DNA of 64,000 nucleotides from Bradyrhizobium sp. LHD-71. GTDB taxonomy: Bacteria; Pseudomonadota; Alphaproteobacteria; Rhizobiales; Xanthobacteraceae. Made by a program: the position numbers and the translations under genes. Shown one piece after another: positions 11,042 through 20,576 of this stretch; position 1 is the first letter of the stretch, and each line of letters begins with the position of its first letter. Location of the stretch: NCBI RefSeq assembly GCF_031157255.1, contig NZ_JAVIFX010000001.1, forward strand, positions 62,001-126,000, in the 5' to 3' direction. Below the pieces are notes generated by a model, which was given only the letters and a program-made list of their open reading frames with translations, searched no databases and was not told where the DNA came from.

Positions 11042-11650
11042 CTACTTCATTTCGGTCAAGCGCGCGGCATACCGCGCCATCAGGTCCACCTCAATGTTGA
11101 CCTCGGTTCCCTCCCGCCAGCCGTGCAGCGTCGTCACGGATAACGTGTGGGGAATGATCAGCACTGTGAAACGGTCGTCGTCGACGGCATTCACGGTCAA
11201 TGACACGCCGTCCAGCGTGATTGAGCCCTTCGGCGCAATGAATTTCGCAAGTTCACGCGGGCTGCGCAACTCGAACCGGGCCATATCGGGCAGGTCGTGC
11301 CGTGATAGAATGGTTGCAGTGCCGTCCGCGTGGCCCGCGACGATATGGCCGCCAAGCTCGTCGCCGATCTTCAGCGCGCGCTCGAGGTTGAGCTGCATGC
11401 CCTGATGCCAGTGCCGCGCCGTGGTCATCCCGAGCGTCTCCGCGGCGGCATCAACCTCGAACCAGGTCCTGCCGCCGGCAACCCCGGAGCCGACCACCGT
11501 CAGACAGACGCCGTTGCAGGCGATCGATGCGCCATCGGCGATCGTGGCCTGATCATAGCCACACAGGATACGCAGCCGGTGCAACTGCCCCTGCGCCACC
11601 GGCCGCAGGACCTCGATTTCGCCAACGTCGGTGACAATGCCGGTAAACAT
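11042..11650 (-). CDS. ribE: Riboflavin synthase, alpha subunit
   Basis: The enzyme dismutates two lumazine molecules to riboflavin. It has 202 residues and begins with the invariant MFTGIV. The two internally repeated lumazine-binding barrels are seen as [17 protein letters not shown] (first) and [18 protein letters not shown] (second), with [14 protein letters not shown] between them. The ATG shares one base with the TGA of ribD, so the two genes are tightly coupled. The cysteine of the first barrel (C45) is present. Confidence 0.96.
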   Translation of the reverse strand: MFTGIVTDVGEIEVLRPVAQGQLHRLRILCGYDQATIADGASIACNGVCLTVVGSGVAGGRTWFEVDAAAETLGMTTARHWHQGMQLNLERALKIGDELGGHIVAGHADGTATILSRHDLPDMARFELRSPRELAKFIAPKGSITLDGVSLTVNAVDDDRFTVLIIPHTLSVTTLHGWREGTEVNIEVDLMARYAARLTEMK

Positions 11651-12750
11651 CAGATGTGCTCGTAAATCGTCAGGGTGTCCTGGCCGAGAGTTTCGGTAGC
11701 ACGAACGCGGTAGTGCGGCGACTGCGTTACCGCCGTCAGCGGCAGCCGATCCAGTGCGGCAACCCCGTCGGCGCCGATTGTCACCGGTCCGCGATAGAGC
11801 CAGACCTCGTCGACCAGCCCCGCCTCGACGAACGACGCCGCCACCCGCGCGCCGCCCTCGACCATGAGCCGCGTCACGCCGCGTCGTCCCAGTTCCTGCA
11901 GCATCGCCTGCAAATCGATACCGCGTTCGCCGACAGGCGCGTGAATGATCTCGACGCCTTCCGCCGCAAGCAGCGTCGCGCTTGACGGCTCGCCGCCGCC
12001 TCCCGAGAAGACCCAGACCGGATGCTTGCGCGCGGTCTTTGCGAGATAGCTGCTGGCTGGCAGACGCAAATGCCGGTCGAGGATCACCCGCACCGGTGAG
12101 CGCTGCTCCAATCCGGGCAGCCGGCAGGTCAGTTGCGGATTGTCGGCGCGCGCCGTGCCGACGCCGACCAGGATCGCATCGCTTTGTGCGCGAAACATGT
12201 GCACGCGCGTGCGCACTTGTTCGCCGGTGATCTGGAAAGGTCGGCGCCCCGAGGCGCCGATCTTGCCGTCGGCCGACAAGGCGAGCTTGAGCGTCACGTA
12301 CGGACGGCCTTCGGTGATGCGGCAGATGTGGCCGGCGTGGTCGCGCCGGGCCTCCTCGGCGCAGATACCGACGTCGAGCTCGATGCCAGCCTCTCTGATC
12401 CGCGCGTGCCCCTGCCCCGCCACGTCCGGATTTGGATCGTCCAGCGCACTGACCACGCGCGTGATGCCTGCGGCAATGATCGCGTCGGCGCAAGGTGGCG
12501 TCTTGCCGTGGTGCGAACACGGCTCGAGCGTGACGTAAAGCGTCGCGCCGCGCGCCGCCTCACCCGCTTGCGCCAGCGCCTGGGTCTCTGCATGCGGCCG
12601 TCCACCTTCGTGGGTCCAGGCGCGCGCTAGCACCACCCCGTCCTTGACCACCACCGAGCCGACCGCTGGGTTGGGCCAGGTGCGCCCCAGCCCTCGCCGA
12701 CCAAGGGACAGGGCGAGCTGCATGAAACGAAGGTCGACAGGATTGGTCAC
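11650..12750 (-). CDS. ribD: Bifunctional riboflavin deaminase/reductase RibD
   Basis: RibD deaminates the pyrimidine product of GTP cyclohydrolase II and then reduces its ribosyl side chain with NADPH. The N-terminal deaminase has the zinc site HAETQAL (H53, E55) and PCSHHGKTPPC (C78, C87). The C-terminal reductase domain shows VTLKLALSADGKIGASG, and DAILVGVGTARADNPQLTCR, then VEGGARVAASF. At 366 residues it is full length. It is the first gene of the ribD-ribE-ribH-nusB-thiL run and lies about 120 bases after nrdR, from which it may be co-transcribed. Confidence 0.96.
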   Translation of the reverse strand: MTNPVDLRFMQLALSLGRRGLGRTWPNPAVGSVVVKDGVVLARAWTHEGGRPHAETQALAQAGEAARGATLYVTLEPCSHHGKTPPCADAIIAAGITRVVSALDDPNPDVAGQGHARIREAGIELDVGICAEEARRDHAGHICRITEGRPYVTLKLALSADGKIGASGRRPFQITGEQVRTRVHMFRAQSDAILVGVGTARADNPQLTCRLPGLEQRSPVRVILDRHLRLPASSYLAKTARKHPVWVFSGGGGEPSSATLLAAEGVEIIHAPVGERGIDLQAMLQELGRRGVTRLMVEGGARVAASFVEAGLVDEVWLYRGPVTIGADGVAALDRLPLTAVTQSPHYRVRATETLGQDTLTIYEHI

Positions 12751-12811
12751 GAATGAGGCCGTGTCAGAGATAGGTTACGGCGATGTATTTAGCCTCTCAG
12801 AACCCGCGCCG

Positions 12812-12829
12812 CCCCGTTTGAAAACGGGG
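12812..12829. repeat. 18-bp hairpin between nrdR and ribD
   Basis: CCCCGTTT and AAACGGGG flank two bases, giving a compact stem with a tetraloop. It lies in the 118-bp gap between the nrdR stop and the ribD start. No T-run follows on either strand, so it may be a weak terminator, a pause site or an RNA-processing element. Confidence 0.4.
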
Positions 12830-12868
12830 ACGAGCCATTCCGCAAGCGCCAGTCACGCCCGATCGAAG

Positions 12869-13348
12869 CTACTTGCGAAGCAGCAGTCGCGGATCGTCGT
12901 CGCCCGAAAGTTCGCCCAGCACCGCCTCGAAGTCCTTCGCCTCACGGAAGTTGCGGTAAACGGAGGCAAAACGCACATAGGCCACATCGTCGAGCTGACG
13001 CAGGTGCTCCATTACGATCTCCCCGATCGCCTCCGAGGAGATCTCCGCCTCGCCGCCGCTCTCCAGCTCGCGCACGATCGCCGACACCATCTTCTCGACC
13101 CGTTCGGGGTCGACCGGACGCTTGCGCAACGAGATCTGCACCGAGCGCATCAGCTTGTCACGGTCGAACGGCACACGCCGACCGTTGCGCTTGATGACGG
13201 TGAGATCGCGCAGCTGCACGCGCTCGAATGTCGTGAAGCGAAAGTTGCAGGTCACGCAGACGCGCCGACGGCGAATGACGGCAGAATCCTCTGCAGGCCG
13301 GGAATCCTTGACCTGCGTATCGAGACTCGAGCAATTCGGGCAGCGCAT
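12869..13348 (-). CDS. nrdR: Transcriptional repressor NrdR
   Basis: NrdR represses ribonucleotide reductase genes in response to ATP/dATP. The 159-residue protein has the N-terminal zinc ribbon with C3, C6, C31 and C34, followed by the ATP-cone domain with [20 protein letters not shown]. Length is typical (about 150-160). It lies between glyA and ribD on the same strand, 21 bases after glyA, in the order usual for Rhizobiales. Confidence 0.97.
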   Translation of the reverse strand: MRCPNCSSLDTQVKDSRPAEDSAVIRRRRVCVTCNFRFTTFERVQLRDLTVIKRNGRRVPFDRDKLMRSVQISLRKRPVDPERVEKMVSAIVRELESGGEAEISSEAIGEIVMEHLRQLDDVAYVRFASVYRNFREAKDFEAVLGELSGDDDPRLLLRK

Positions 13349-13369
13349 CAGGCCATGATCCCGATAATG

Positions 13370-14677
13370 CTAGTTGTAGATCGGGAAGCGGTCAGTCAAT
13401 TCCTTCACCCGCGCTTTGATCGCAGCCTCCACCAGAGGTGCCTTGCCATCCTGCGCCTGCGCGACCGCGCTCAAGACCTCGGCCATCATTTCGCCAACCT
13501 GCTTGAACTCCGCGACGCCGAAGCCGCGCGTGGTCGAGGCCGGCGTGCCAAGACGAATGCCCGATGTCACCATCGGCTTCTCCGGGTCGAACGGGATGCC
13601 GTTCTTGTTGACAGTGAGCGCTGCACGGCCAAGCGCCTTTTCGGAGACGTTGCCCTTCAGCCCCTTGGGACGCAGATCGACCAGCATCAGGTGATTGTCG
13701 GTGCCGCCGGTGACGATGTCGAAACCGTTGGCGCGCAGCGTTTCGGCGAGCGCCTTGGCGTTGTCGACCACGTTCTTCGCGTAGACCTTGAAGTCCGGTC
13801 GCAGCGCTTCGGCAAAGCAAACCGCCTTCGCCGCAATCACGTGCATCAGCGGACCGCCCTGCAGCCCCGGAAACACCGCCGAATTGATCTTCTTGGCGAT
13901 CGCCTCGTCATTGCTGAGGATCAGGCCGCCGCGTGGCCCGCGAAGCGACTTGTGGGTGGTGGTCGTGGTCACATGGGCATAGGGAATTGGCGATGGATGC
14001 ACCCCGCCGGCGACGAGACCGGCGAAGTGCGCCATATCCACCATGAAATACGCGCCGACGCTGTCGGCAATCTCGCGGAAGCGCTTGAAGTCCCAGAAGC
14101 GCGAATAGGCTGAGCCGCCGCCGATGATCAGCTTCGGCTTGACCTCTTCCACACGCCGCGCGACCTCGTCCATATCGATCTGCTGGTCGTCCTTGCGCAC
14201 CGTGTAGTGCTGGGCCTTGAACCATTTACCCGAGATGTTGACCGGCGCACCGTGCGTCAGATGTCCGCCCGCGGCGAGGTCCAGGCCCATGAAGGTGTCA
14301 CCCGGCTGCAGCAGCGCCAGGAACACCGCCTGATTCATCTGGCTGCCGGAGTTCGGCTGAACGTTCGCGAAGTTGCAGCCGAACAGTTTCTTGGCGCGCT
14401 CGATGGCCAGCGTCTCGGCAACGTCCACGAACTCGCAGCCGCCATAGTAGCGGGCGCCCGGATAGCCTTCCGCATACTTGTTCGTCATGATCGAGCCCTG
14501 CGCTTCGAGCACGGCACGGCTGACGATGTTTTCCGACGCGATCAGCTCGATCTCGTGCTGCTGGCGGCCGAGTTCATTCCTGATGGCAGCGGCGATCTCG
14601 GGATCAGCCTCGGCGAGCGTGGCCGAAAAGAAGGTCCCTGGCGCGGAGGCATTGGCGGATTTGGCGTATGACGACAT
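13370..14677 (-). CDS. glyA: Serine hydroxymethyltransferase
   Basis: This pyridoxal-phosphate enzyme interconverts serine and glycine and charges tetrahydrofolate with a one-carbon unit. The 435-residue protein shows [31 protein letters not shown], and the cofactor lysine K243 in [11 protein letters not shown]. The start at [10 protein letters not shown] has GGAG twelve bases upstream; the open frame continues 36 codons further without family similarity. It leads the glyA-nrdR-rib gene run. Confidence 0.97.
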   Translation of the reverse strand: MSSYAKSANASAPGTFFSATLAEADPEIAAAIRNELGRQQHEIELIASENIVSRAVLEAQGSIMTNKYAEGYPGARYYGGCEFVDVAETLAIERAKKLFGCNFANVQPNSGSQMNQAVFLALLQPGDTFMGLDLAAGGHLTHGAPVNISGKWFKAQHYTVRKDDQQIDMDEVARRVEEVKPKLIIGGGSAYSRFWDFKRFREIADSVGAYFMVDMAHFAGLVAGGVHPSPIPYAHVTTTTTHKSLRGPRGGLILSNDEAIAKKINSAVFPGLQGGPLMHVIAAKAVCFAEALRPDFKVYAKNVVDNAKALAETLRANGFDIVTGGTDNHLMLVDLRPKGLKGNVSEKALGRAALTVNKNGIPFDPEKPMVTSGIRLGTPASTTRGFGVAEFKQVGEMMAEVLSAVAQAQDGKAPLVEAAIKARVKELTDRFPIYN

Positions 14678-14827
14678 CGGCGGAAATATCTCCACCGCCG
14701 CGGGCCAACTACGGGACCGGCGGACGGTTCGGTTAATGGTCGAGAGCGGCACGCACGCATTAGCATATTGGGCCGAAACGGCCAAATCCTAGGGCCCATC
14801 AGCCCAACTTATCCAATATCTTGATGA

Positions 14828-14852
14828 TTGGGCGGCAAAAATGCCTGCCCAA
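14828..14852 (-). terminator. Hairpin after the DUF3606 gene
   Basis: On the reverse strand TTGGGC-A-GGCA and TGCC-GCCCAA form a ten-pair stem with one bulged A and a four-T loop, immediately after the DUF3606 stop. It lacks a clear trailing T-run. Smaller GC-rich dyads follow before glyA, so this gap could also be the glyA leader or promoter. Confidence 0.45.
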
Positions 14853-14854
14853 GC

Positions 14855-15049
14855 TCAGGTCGGCGATTGCAGGTGGCGTCGCACCGCAGCGACCGAATTG
14901 CCGACCGCGGCGATGGCGGCCAGAAGGTCGGCGCGAGGCACGTTCAGCCGCTGCGCCCACCGATCGGTCGCGGCCGCGTCTTCGGTATCGATGACCGGCG
15001 CCGGCCTGATCTGGGCCAGCACGGATGCCACGGTGACAAGCTGGATCAT
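14855..15049 (-). CDS. Small DUF3606-like protein
   Basis: A 64-residue product. The segment VIDTEDAAATDRWAQRLNV, followed by PRADLLAAIAAVGNSVAAVRRHL, matches the shape of the DUF3606 family: a short acidic opening, a tryptophan, a hydrophobic helix and an AVG turn followed by a charged helix ending in HL. Family members are tiny cytoplasmic proteins without known activity. Here the N-terminus (MIQLVTVASVLAQIR) is more hydrophobic than usual, so the start could be lower. It lies between a glutathione transferase and glyA on the same strand. Confidence 0.6.
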   Translation of the reverse strand: MIQLVTVASVLAQIRPAPVIDTEDAAATDRWAQRLNVPRADLLAAIAAVGNSVAAVRRHLQSPT

Positions 15050-15122
15050 GGGGCCAGCCTAGCATGCAGGGCCCGGCTCCGGTTCCATGCCCTTCCAGAA
15101 GCCTTAACAAGCCGTTTCGGAA

Positions 15123-15746
15123 TCAGGCGAACCGGTACGGTCCGCCCTTCTCGATCGCTCGCTCGTAGGCCGGGCGCGCCTGAAAGCGGGCGACCCAGGA
15201 CGTCAGGTTTGGATACGGCTCGATCCGTTTTGCGGCCTTGGCCATCTCGCCAACGAAGCTCATCTGAATGTCCGCGCCGGTCAATGCACTGCCGACCAGC
15301 CACTCGCGGCCTTTCAATGCCGCGTCGACATAACCAAGATGGTTGGCGAGTTCGCTGTCGATGCGCGGATGCAGCGGCCTTCCTGCATTACCAAGCCGGC
15401 CGGCATAAAGGTTCAGCATCAGCGGCAGCATTGCGGAGCCTTCCGCATAGTGGAGCCACTCCGCGTACCTTTCAAAGTCCATGCTGCCAGCAGGAGGCTG
15501 CAAGGCACCCTTCCCGTATTTGCGCAGCACGTAATCGACGATGGCGCCTGACTCCGCAATCGTGTGGCCGGCGTCGGTGACGACCGGCGATTTGCCGAGC
15601 GGGTGAACGGCCTTCAGTTCAGGTGGCGCAAGCCGCGTCTGCGCATCGCGCTGATACCGCTTGATCTCGTAAGGCAGGCCCAGTTCCTCGAGCAGCCAGA
15701 GAATACGCTGCGAACGCGAGTCGTTCAGATGATGGACGATGAGCAT
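15123..15746 (-). CDS. Glutathione S-transferase family protein
   Basis: A 207-residue protein with the N-terminal thioredoxin-like domain (MLIVHHLNDSRSQRILWLLEELGLPYEIKRY) and the glutathione-contacting turn GKSPVVTDAGHTIAESGAIVDY, followed by an all-helical C-terminal domain with GADIQMSFVGE. Serines in the NDSRSQR segment are candidates for the catalytic residue. The start is set by GGGGGA just before the ATG; the frame is open seven codons upstream. The GSTs of this type act on electrophiles or as peroxidases; the substrate is not predictable. Confidence 0.88.
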   Translation of the reverse strand: MLIVHHLNDSRSQRILWLLEELGLPYEIKRYQRDAQTRLAPPELKAVHPLGKSPVVTDAGHTIAESGAIVDYVLRKYGKGALQPPAGSMDFERYAEWLHYAEGSAMLPLMLNLYAGRLGNAGRPLHPRIDSELANHLGYVDAALKGREWLVGSALTGADIQMSFVGEMAKAAKRIEPYPNLTSWVARFQARPAYERAIEKGGPYRFA

Positions 15747-15888
15747 GTTTCCCCCATGTTCCACCACGTTGGCGAAGACAGTGCTTTACGTCCTCGCGCG
15801 CAAAAAACCCAGTGCTCAGTTTTGCCGTGCAGACGCGCCTCCACGCCATGACTGGCCGGGATCGCCGCAAATGCCGATTCTAGGACGT

Positions 15889-16050
15889 CTATTCGGTTCG
15901 GGCGTCGCGCTCCGCCTGCGCCTTTTCGTACTTCGACAGCCGCGCAGCATTTTTCTCGAGCAAAGTCGCGACATAGTCCGACAGCTTCTCGCGAAGCACC
16001 TCGCCCTGCCGCTCGGAAATGCGGGGAATCAGCGATTGGACCTTCATCAT
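15889..16050 (-). CDS. Small charged helical protein, 53 residues (unrecognised)
   Basis: An open frame from ATGATG to TAG encodes a product starting MMKVQSLIPRISERQGEVLR. Codon choice is GC-ending as in neighbouring genes, and the whole chain is predicted as one long amphipathic, highly charged helix (many K, E, R, with regular leucines). No family is recognised. A hairpin-like inverted repeat lies 49-67 bases upstream (16099-16117). The alternative is a chance frame, but base usage by codon position argues for a real gene. Confidence 0.5.
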   Translation of the reverse strand: MMKVQSLIPRISERQGEVLREKLSDYVATLLEKNAARLSKYEKAQAERDARTE

Positions 16051-16098
16051 GGTCTTTCAACCATAAATGCCGCCTGTTTGTTCCATGTTTGATTCAGT

Positions 16099-16117
16099 TT
16101 CGTTCGCAAAGAACGAA
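16099..16117. promoter_or_regulatory. Inverted repeat upstream of the 53-residue gene
   Basis: TTCGTTC and GAACGAA flank GCAAA, a perfect 7-bp dyad. Its half-site (TTTCGTTC) resembles the GTTTCGTC half-site found upstream of ldtR about 900 bases away, so it may be a second LdtR site. This is suggested by similarity only. Confidence 0.4.
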
Positions 16118-16330
16118 TCGAGCCAGCCCAAATCAGCGCAGCCGAGAGGTTAAGACTTCCCTACGCTCGCGCCGGCAGCACACATCAAGGCGCTGGAGCG
16201 CTTGCGAAACGGGCGACTACGCTTTGCGAATTCCTCGCCTCATGACGCTCATTTGCGCGGAATCGTGCTCATCGTCAGGCGTTCCGGCTCGCAGCAATCG
16301 CGCCGCGCGCAGCTCAATTCAGAAAGCAAA

Positions 16331-16356
16331 GCGCCGACCTCGTGAAAGGCCGGCGC
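16331..16356 (-). terminator. Probable terminator downstream of ldtR
   Basis: On the reverse strand GCGCCGGCCT, a six-base loop and AGGTCGGCGC form a ten-pair stem with one mismatch, followed by the T-rich TTTGCTTTCT. It lies about 125 bases beyond the ldtR stop. Confidence 0.6.
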
Positions 16357-16481
16357 GAAGGCGGATGGAAGTGTCATTGCCTTGGGCAGCCGGACTTCCG
16401 CCAGGCTGGCCCGAAGTTGCGCAGTCTGAAAATGCGCATGCGATGCCGTCGGCCCTCGCCGTCCGGAATCGCCCGCAAACC

Positions 16482-16997
16482 TCAGAGCCGATACAGGATC
16501 TGATCGGTCCAGAAGCGCTCCAGACGATGCAGCGATTTGTTCAGCGTTGCGAACTCCTCATTGGAGATGCCGCCGACCTGCTCCACCGTCTTGACGTGCT
16601 TGTCATACAGCGCCTCGACGATGTGGCGCACTTCCTGGCCCTTCGGCGTCAGGCGAATACGAACCGAGCGACGATCGACGCGCGAGCGCTGGTGATCGAG
16701 GAAGCCCATCTCGACGAGCTTCTTCAGGTTGTAGGAAACATTGGAGCCGAGATAGTAGCCGCGCGTGCGCAGCTCTCCTGCCGTCAGTTCCTTGTCGCCG
16801 ATGTTGTAGAGCAACAGCGCTTGCACCGAGTTGATGTCCGAGCGGCCTCGCCGGTCGAACTCATCCTTGATGACGTCGAGCAGGCGGCGGTGCAGCCGCT
16901 CGACCAGAGTCAGAGCTTCGAGATAGAGAGGCTGCACCTGCGCCTTGCGCTGATCGCGCTCGACGGTATCCGTGGCCGTGGCAACGGCTTTCATCAT
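16482..16997 (-). CDS. ldtR: MarR family regulator LdtR
   Basis: The 171-residue winged helix-turn-helix protein matches the rhizobial LdtR type: YLEALTLVERLHRRLLDVIKDEFDR, TAGELRTRGYYLGSNVSYNLKKLVEMGFL, RSRVDRRSVRIRLT and the C-terminal RLERFWTDQILYRL. In Liberibacter and Sinorhizobium, LdtR controls an L,D-transpeptidase gene and cell-wall/osmotic functions. The upstream region carries a perfect 8+4+8 inverted repeat that is a likely autoregulatory site. It is the first gene after a 350-bp non-coding interval and is followed at a distance by a terminator-like hairpin, so it is probably monocistronic. The regulated target is not in this window, unless it is the 53-residue gene. Confidence 0.9.
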   Translation of the reverse strand: MMKAVATATDTVERDQRKAQVQPLYLEALTLVERLHRRLLDVIKDEFDRRGRSDINSVQALLLYNIGDKELTAGELRTRGYYLGSNVSYNLKKLVEMGFLDHQRSRVDRRSVRIRLTPKGQEVRHIVEALYDKHVKTVEQVGGISNEEFATLNKSLHRLERFWTDQILYRL

Positions 16998-17020
16998 GAC
17001 ACTTCCCCTGTTGTCGTTTT

Positions 17021-17052
17021 GTCGACTTATTCGACGAAACTTGTGTTTCGTC
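17021..17052. promoter_or_regulatory. Overlapping dyads, candidate LdtR autoregulatory operator
   Basis: GACGAAAC-TTGT-GTTTCGTC is a perfect 8-bp inverted repeat at 17033-17052, 36-55 bases before the ldtR start. It overlaps a second dyad, GTCGA-CTTAT-TCGAC, at 17021-17035. Position and symmetry fit a MarR-family operator covering the promoter. Confidence 0.7.
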
Positions 17053-17348
17053 CGATGGGGAAAACCTAGGTGTTGCGTTTGAACATCAGCTTAAACAACA
17101 ACATAAAGAGAAAATGAATTCGAGACAGTGAATCCAAGATTACCCGCACAAACTAAGGGGTTTTTGTAATCCTCCGTTGAGGAAAACCGGCCGATGTTCA
17201 TGCTTCGTCTGGAGCGCTGTCGCATTCCTGTACAGCGACCTGAAAATTTGAAAGTTTCGGGTAAGACTTGTGCGGGATGCCGTTCATAGGTGGCTAACCA
17301 CGGTCCGCTCGATTTTCAGAAAATGATTGTTGAATTGGACGAGTGCGC
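17053..17348. other. AT-richer intergenic interval between ldtR and the DUF6163 gene
   Basis: Noticeably less GC-rich than its surroundings, with no coding frame. Nine-base complementary segments CCCGCACAA (17143-17151) and TTGTGCGGG (17268-17276) could close a 134-base RNA. The 5' half should hold the ldtR promoter. I see no known RNA family. Confidence 0.45.
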
Positions 17349-17813
17349 TCACGGCGGGCGTTCCAGTGCCGCCATCCACGCGAGCACCAGATATATTGCA
17401 AGCAACGCCACCTCGAAAATGACGACTACGAAGTTGCCGCCATAGATCAAAGGAAACATCAGCTCGATCACCGCCATCGACACGATCGAGGTGAGCCACA
17501 CGACCGCGCCCCATGGTGTCGCCAGCCAGAGTCCCACTGCGGCGACGAGTTCGATCACCGCAAAGTAGATTGTCGCACTCTGCCACGCGACTGGCTGGTT
17601 GATGAATGCGTCCGCTTCGTCGCCGATGAAGCCTGTCACTTGCCCCCAATGATAGAGGCCTTTCAACATGGCCACGCCCGCCATGACGCGCAAATACATG
17701 ACAAGCCGGCGCGTCCAGACGCCGTCATCGCCGGCAACCGCGCCCGAGTTGATCGGCGCGACCGACGCCGCCTGCAGTTCGCGTGGCTGGTCCTGGGCCG
17801 ATTGGTCGGTCAT
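17349..17813 (-). CDS. DUF6163 family inner membrane protein
   Basis: A 154-residue protein with a polar N-terminus of about 40 residues and four hydrophobic segments (YLRVMAGVAMLKGLYHWG, ATIYFAVIELVAAVGLWLA, AVVWLTSIVSMAVIELMF, VVVIFEVALLAIYLVLAWM). I recognise it as the DUF6163 type that sits between ldtR and hemB in Rhizobiales; no function is known. The start at MTDQSAQDQ is preceded by AGGAG very close to the ATG; the frame is open 23 codons further. It is divergent from hemB. Confidence 0.7.
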   Translation of the reverse strand: MTDQSAQDQPRELQAASVAPINSGAVAGDDGVWTRRLVMYLRVMAGVAMLKGLYHWGQVTGFIGDEADAFINQPVAWQSATIYFAVIELVAAVGLWLATPWGAVVWLTSIVSMAVIELMFPLIYGGNFVVVIFEVALLAIYLVLAWMAALERPP

Positions 17814-17833
17814 TGCTCCTCGGAAACCCTTGA

Positions 17834-19033
<1,200 letters not shown>

Positions 19034-19079
19034 CCGCAACTCCTCTGCGAGCGAGGACCAGCCACCAAGCGTGGCTCAA

Positions 19080-19099
19080 GCATTACGCGACGGTAATGC
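19080..19099. repeat. Inverted repeat between hemB and the RDD gene
   Basis: GCATTAC and GTAATGC flank six bases. It lies about 50 bases after the hemB stop and 54 bases before the RDD start. It could be a weak terminator or an operator for the RDD gene; no T-run follows. Confidence 0.35.
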
Positions 19100-19153
19100 A
19101 ACCTTGCGCCCGCCTGGCGGCATCGCCATCTCCAGGCGCTGAGGAGGACTTCG

Positions 19154-19678
19154 ATGTCTCAGGATATCTGGCGCAATGACGGCGGTTTCCGGCACGCGTT
19201 CGATCCGGCCGCCAACCCGGAACTGTTTCGCGGCGTGCTGACGCGACGCTTCTTCGCCTTCCTGGTCGATCTCGTCATCCTGGGCGTCCCGATCGTGCTC
19301 GGCGTTATCTTCATCGCCCTGTTCGGCGTGCTGACGCTCGGCCTTGGCTGGCTGCTTTTCTGGCTGGTCTCACCGCTTTCGATCGTATGGGCGATCGTCT
19401 ATTACGGCCTGACGCTCGGCGGCCCGCACTCGGCCACGGTCGGCATGCGGCTGATGGACCTCGAGCTGCGCACTTTCTCCGGCGAGCCCGGCTATTTCAT
19501 CCTCGGCGCCGCGCATGCGGTGCTGTACTGGATTTCAGTGTCGGTCCTGACGCCTTTCATTGTCCTCGTTGGGCTCTTCAACCGTCGCAGGCAACTTCTG
19601 CACGACCTCATTCTTGGAACCGTCATCATCAACACCTCTGCCCGGCCGGCATATCCGGAACCCGCCCGGCCCGTTTGA
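19154..19678 (+). CDS. RDD family membrane protein
   Basis: A 174-residue inner membrane protein. The RDD hallmark region reads RGVLTRRFFAFLVDLVILGVPIVLG, with the R/D/D pattern as R36, D43 and so on, and is followed by further hydrophobic segments (LFGVLTLGLGWLLFWLVSPLS; VLYWISVSVLTPFIVLVGLF) and the motif GGPHSATVGMRLMDLEL. A GAGGAGG site precedes the ATG. It lies between hemB and bpt, the usual place in Rhizobiales. Function is unknown; some RDD proteins act as ion/proton antiporters. Confidence 0.85.
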   Translation: MSQDIWRNDGGFRHAFDPAANPELFRGVLTRRFFAFLVDLVILGVPIVLGVIFIALFGVLTLGLGWLLFWLVSPLSIVWAIVYYGLTLGGPHSATVGMRLMDLELRTFSGEPGYFILGAAHAVLYWISVSVLTPFIVLVGLFNRRRQLLHDLILGTVIINTSARPAYPEPARPV

Positions 19679-19798
19679 CTCGGCCGATCCCGGGGCGGGC
19701 ACCGGTTTCGAGCTGTCATGCTTATGAAGTAATTGACGCTTCGCCCGGCCAAGGCGATGCTGGACGCGGACACTATTCAAAAGTCCCATTGAGGCCCG

Positions 19799-20572
19799 GT
19801 GACACACCATTCCCGCGACACGCCGCAGTTCTACCTGACCGCGCCCTCGCCCTGCCCCTACCTGCCGGGCCGGAACGAACGCAAGGTGTTCACGCACCTC
19901 GTCGGAGAAAAGGCGTCGGACCTCAACGACCTCCTCACCCACGGCGGTTTTCGTCGCAGCCAGTCGATCGCCTATCGCCCGGCATGCGACCAGTGCCGGG
20001 CCTGCGTCTCGGTGCGGGTGATCGCTAACGAATTTCGCCCCTCGCGCAACTTCCGCAAGGTCCTTGCACGCAACGCCGATATTGTCAGCGAGCTTCGTAC
20101 AGCGGCGCCGACGTCGGAGCAGTATTCGGTCTTCCGCGCCTATCTCGATGCGCGACACCGGAACGGCGGTATGGCCGACATGACCGTGCTCGACTACGCG
20201 ATGATGGTCGAGGACAGCCACGTCGAGACGCGAATCATCGAGTATCGCCGGCGTAACGCCGACTCAGGCGTGACCGGGCGCGGCGGCGACCTGCTTGCGG
20301 TGGCGCTGACCGACGTCCTGAGCGACGGCCTTTCGATGGTCTACTCGTTCTTCGAACCCGGCGAGGAGCAGCGCTCGCTCGGCACGTTCCTGATCCTCGA
20401 CCACATCTCCCGCGCCAGGCGAATGGGACTGCCTTACGTCTATCTTGGCTACTGGATCGATGGCTCGCGCAAGATGGATTACAAGGCCCGCTTTCTGCCG
20501 CAGCAGCGGCTCGCGCCGAGCGGATGGCTGCGCATCGACAAGGACGGCGAAAGCCGCGAGCCGCAGGATTGA
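19799..20572 (+). CDS. bpt: Aspartate/glutamate leucyltransferase (arginyltransferase family)
   Basis: Bpt transfers leucine from Leu-tRNA to proteins with N-terminal Asp or Glu, marking them for ClpS/ClpAP degradation. The 257-residue protein has the N-terminal ATE domain with [16 protein letters not shown], the conserved cysteines in [14 protein letters not shown], and the C-terminal segment [28 protein letters not shown] with [12 protein letters not shown]. It begins with GTG. It ends four bases before the convergent sitD gene. In related genomes parC usually follows here, so the downstream genes may be an insertion. Confidence 0.92.
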   Translation: MTHHSRDTPQFYLTAPSPCPYLPGRNERKVFTHLVGEKASDLNDLLTHGGFRRSQSIAYRPACDQCRACVSVRVIANEFRPSRNFRKVLARNADIVSELRTAAPTSEQYSVFRAYLDARHRNGGMADMTVLDYAMMVEDSHVETRIIEYRRRNADSGVTGRGGDLLAVALTDVLSDGLSMVYSFFEPGEEQRSLGTFLILDHISRARRMGLPYVYLGYWIDGSRKMDYKARFLPQQRLAPSGWLRIDKDGESREPQD

Positions 20573-20576
20573 CCGA

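Larger units (their letters stand above)
16051..16481. other. Gene-poor interval between the 53-residue protein and ldtR
   Basis: About 430 bases with no convincing coding frame. It contains a 7+5+7 inverted repeat near the 53-residue gene and a terminator-like hairpin downstream of ldtR, listed separately. Nothing else recognisable was seen. Confidence 0.5.

Noticed and set aside
14678-14827. A glycine riboswitch upstream of glyA
   Set aside because: Several GC-rich dyads are present, but the paired aptamer cores of glycine riboswitches are not recognisable.
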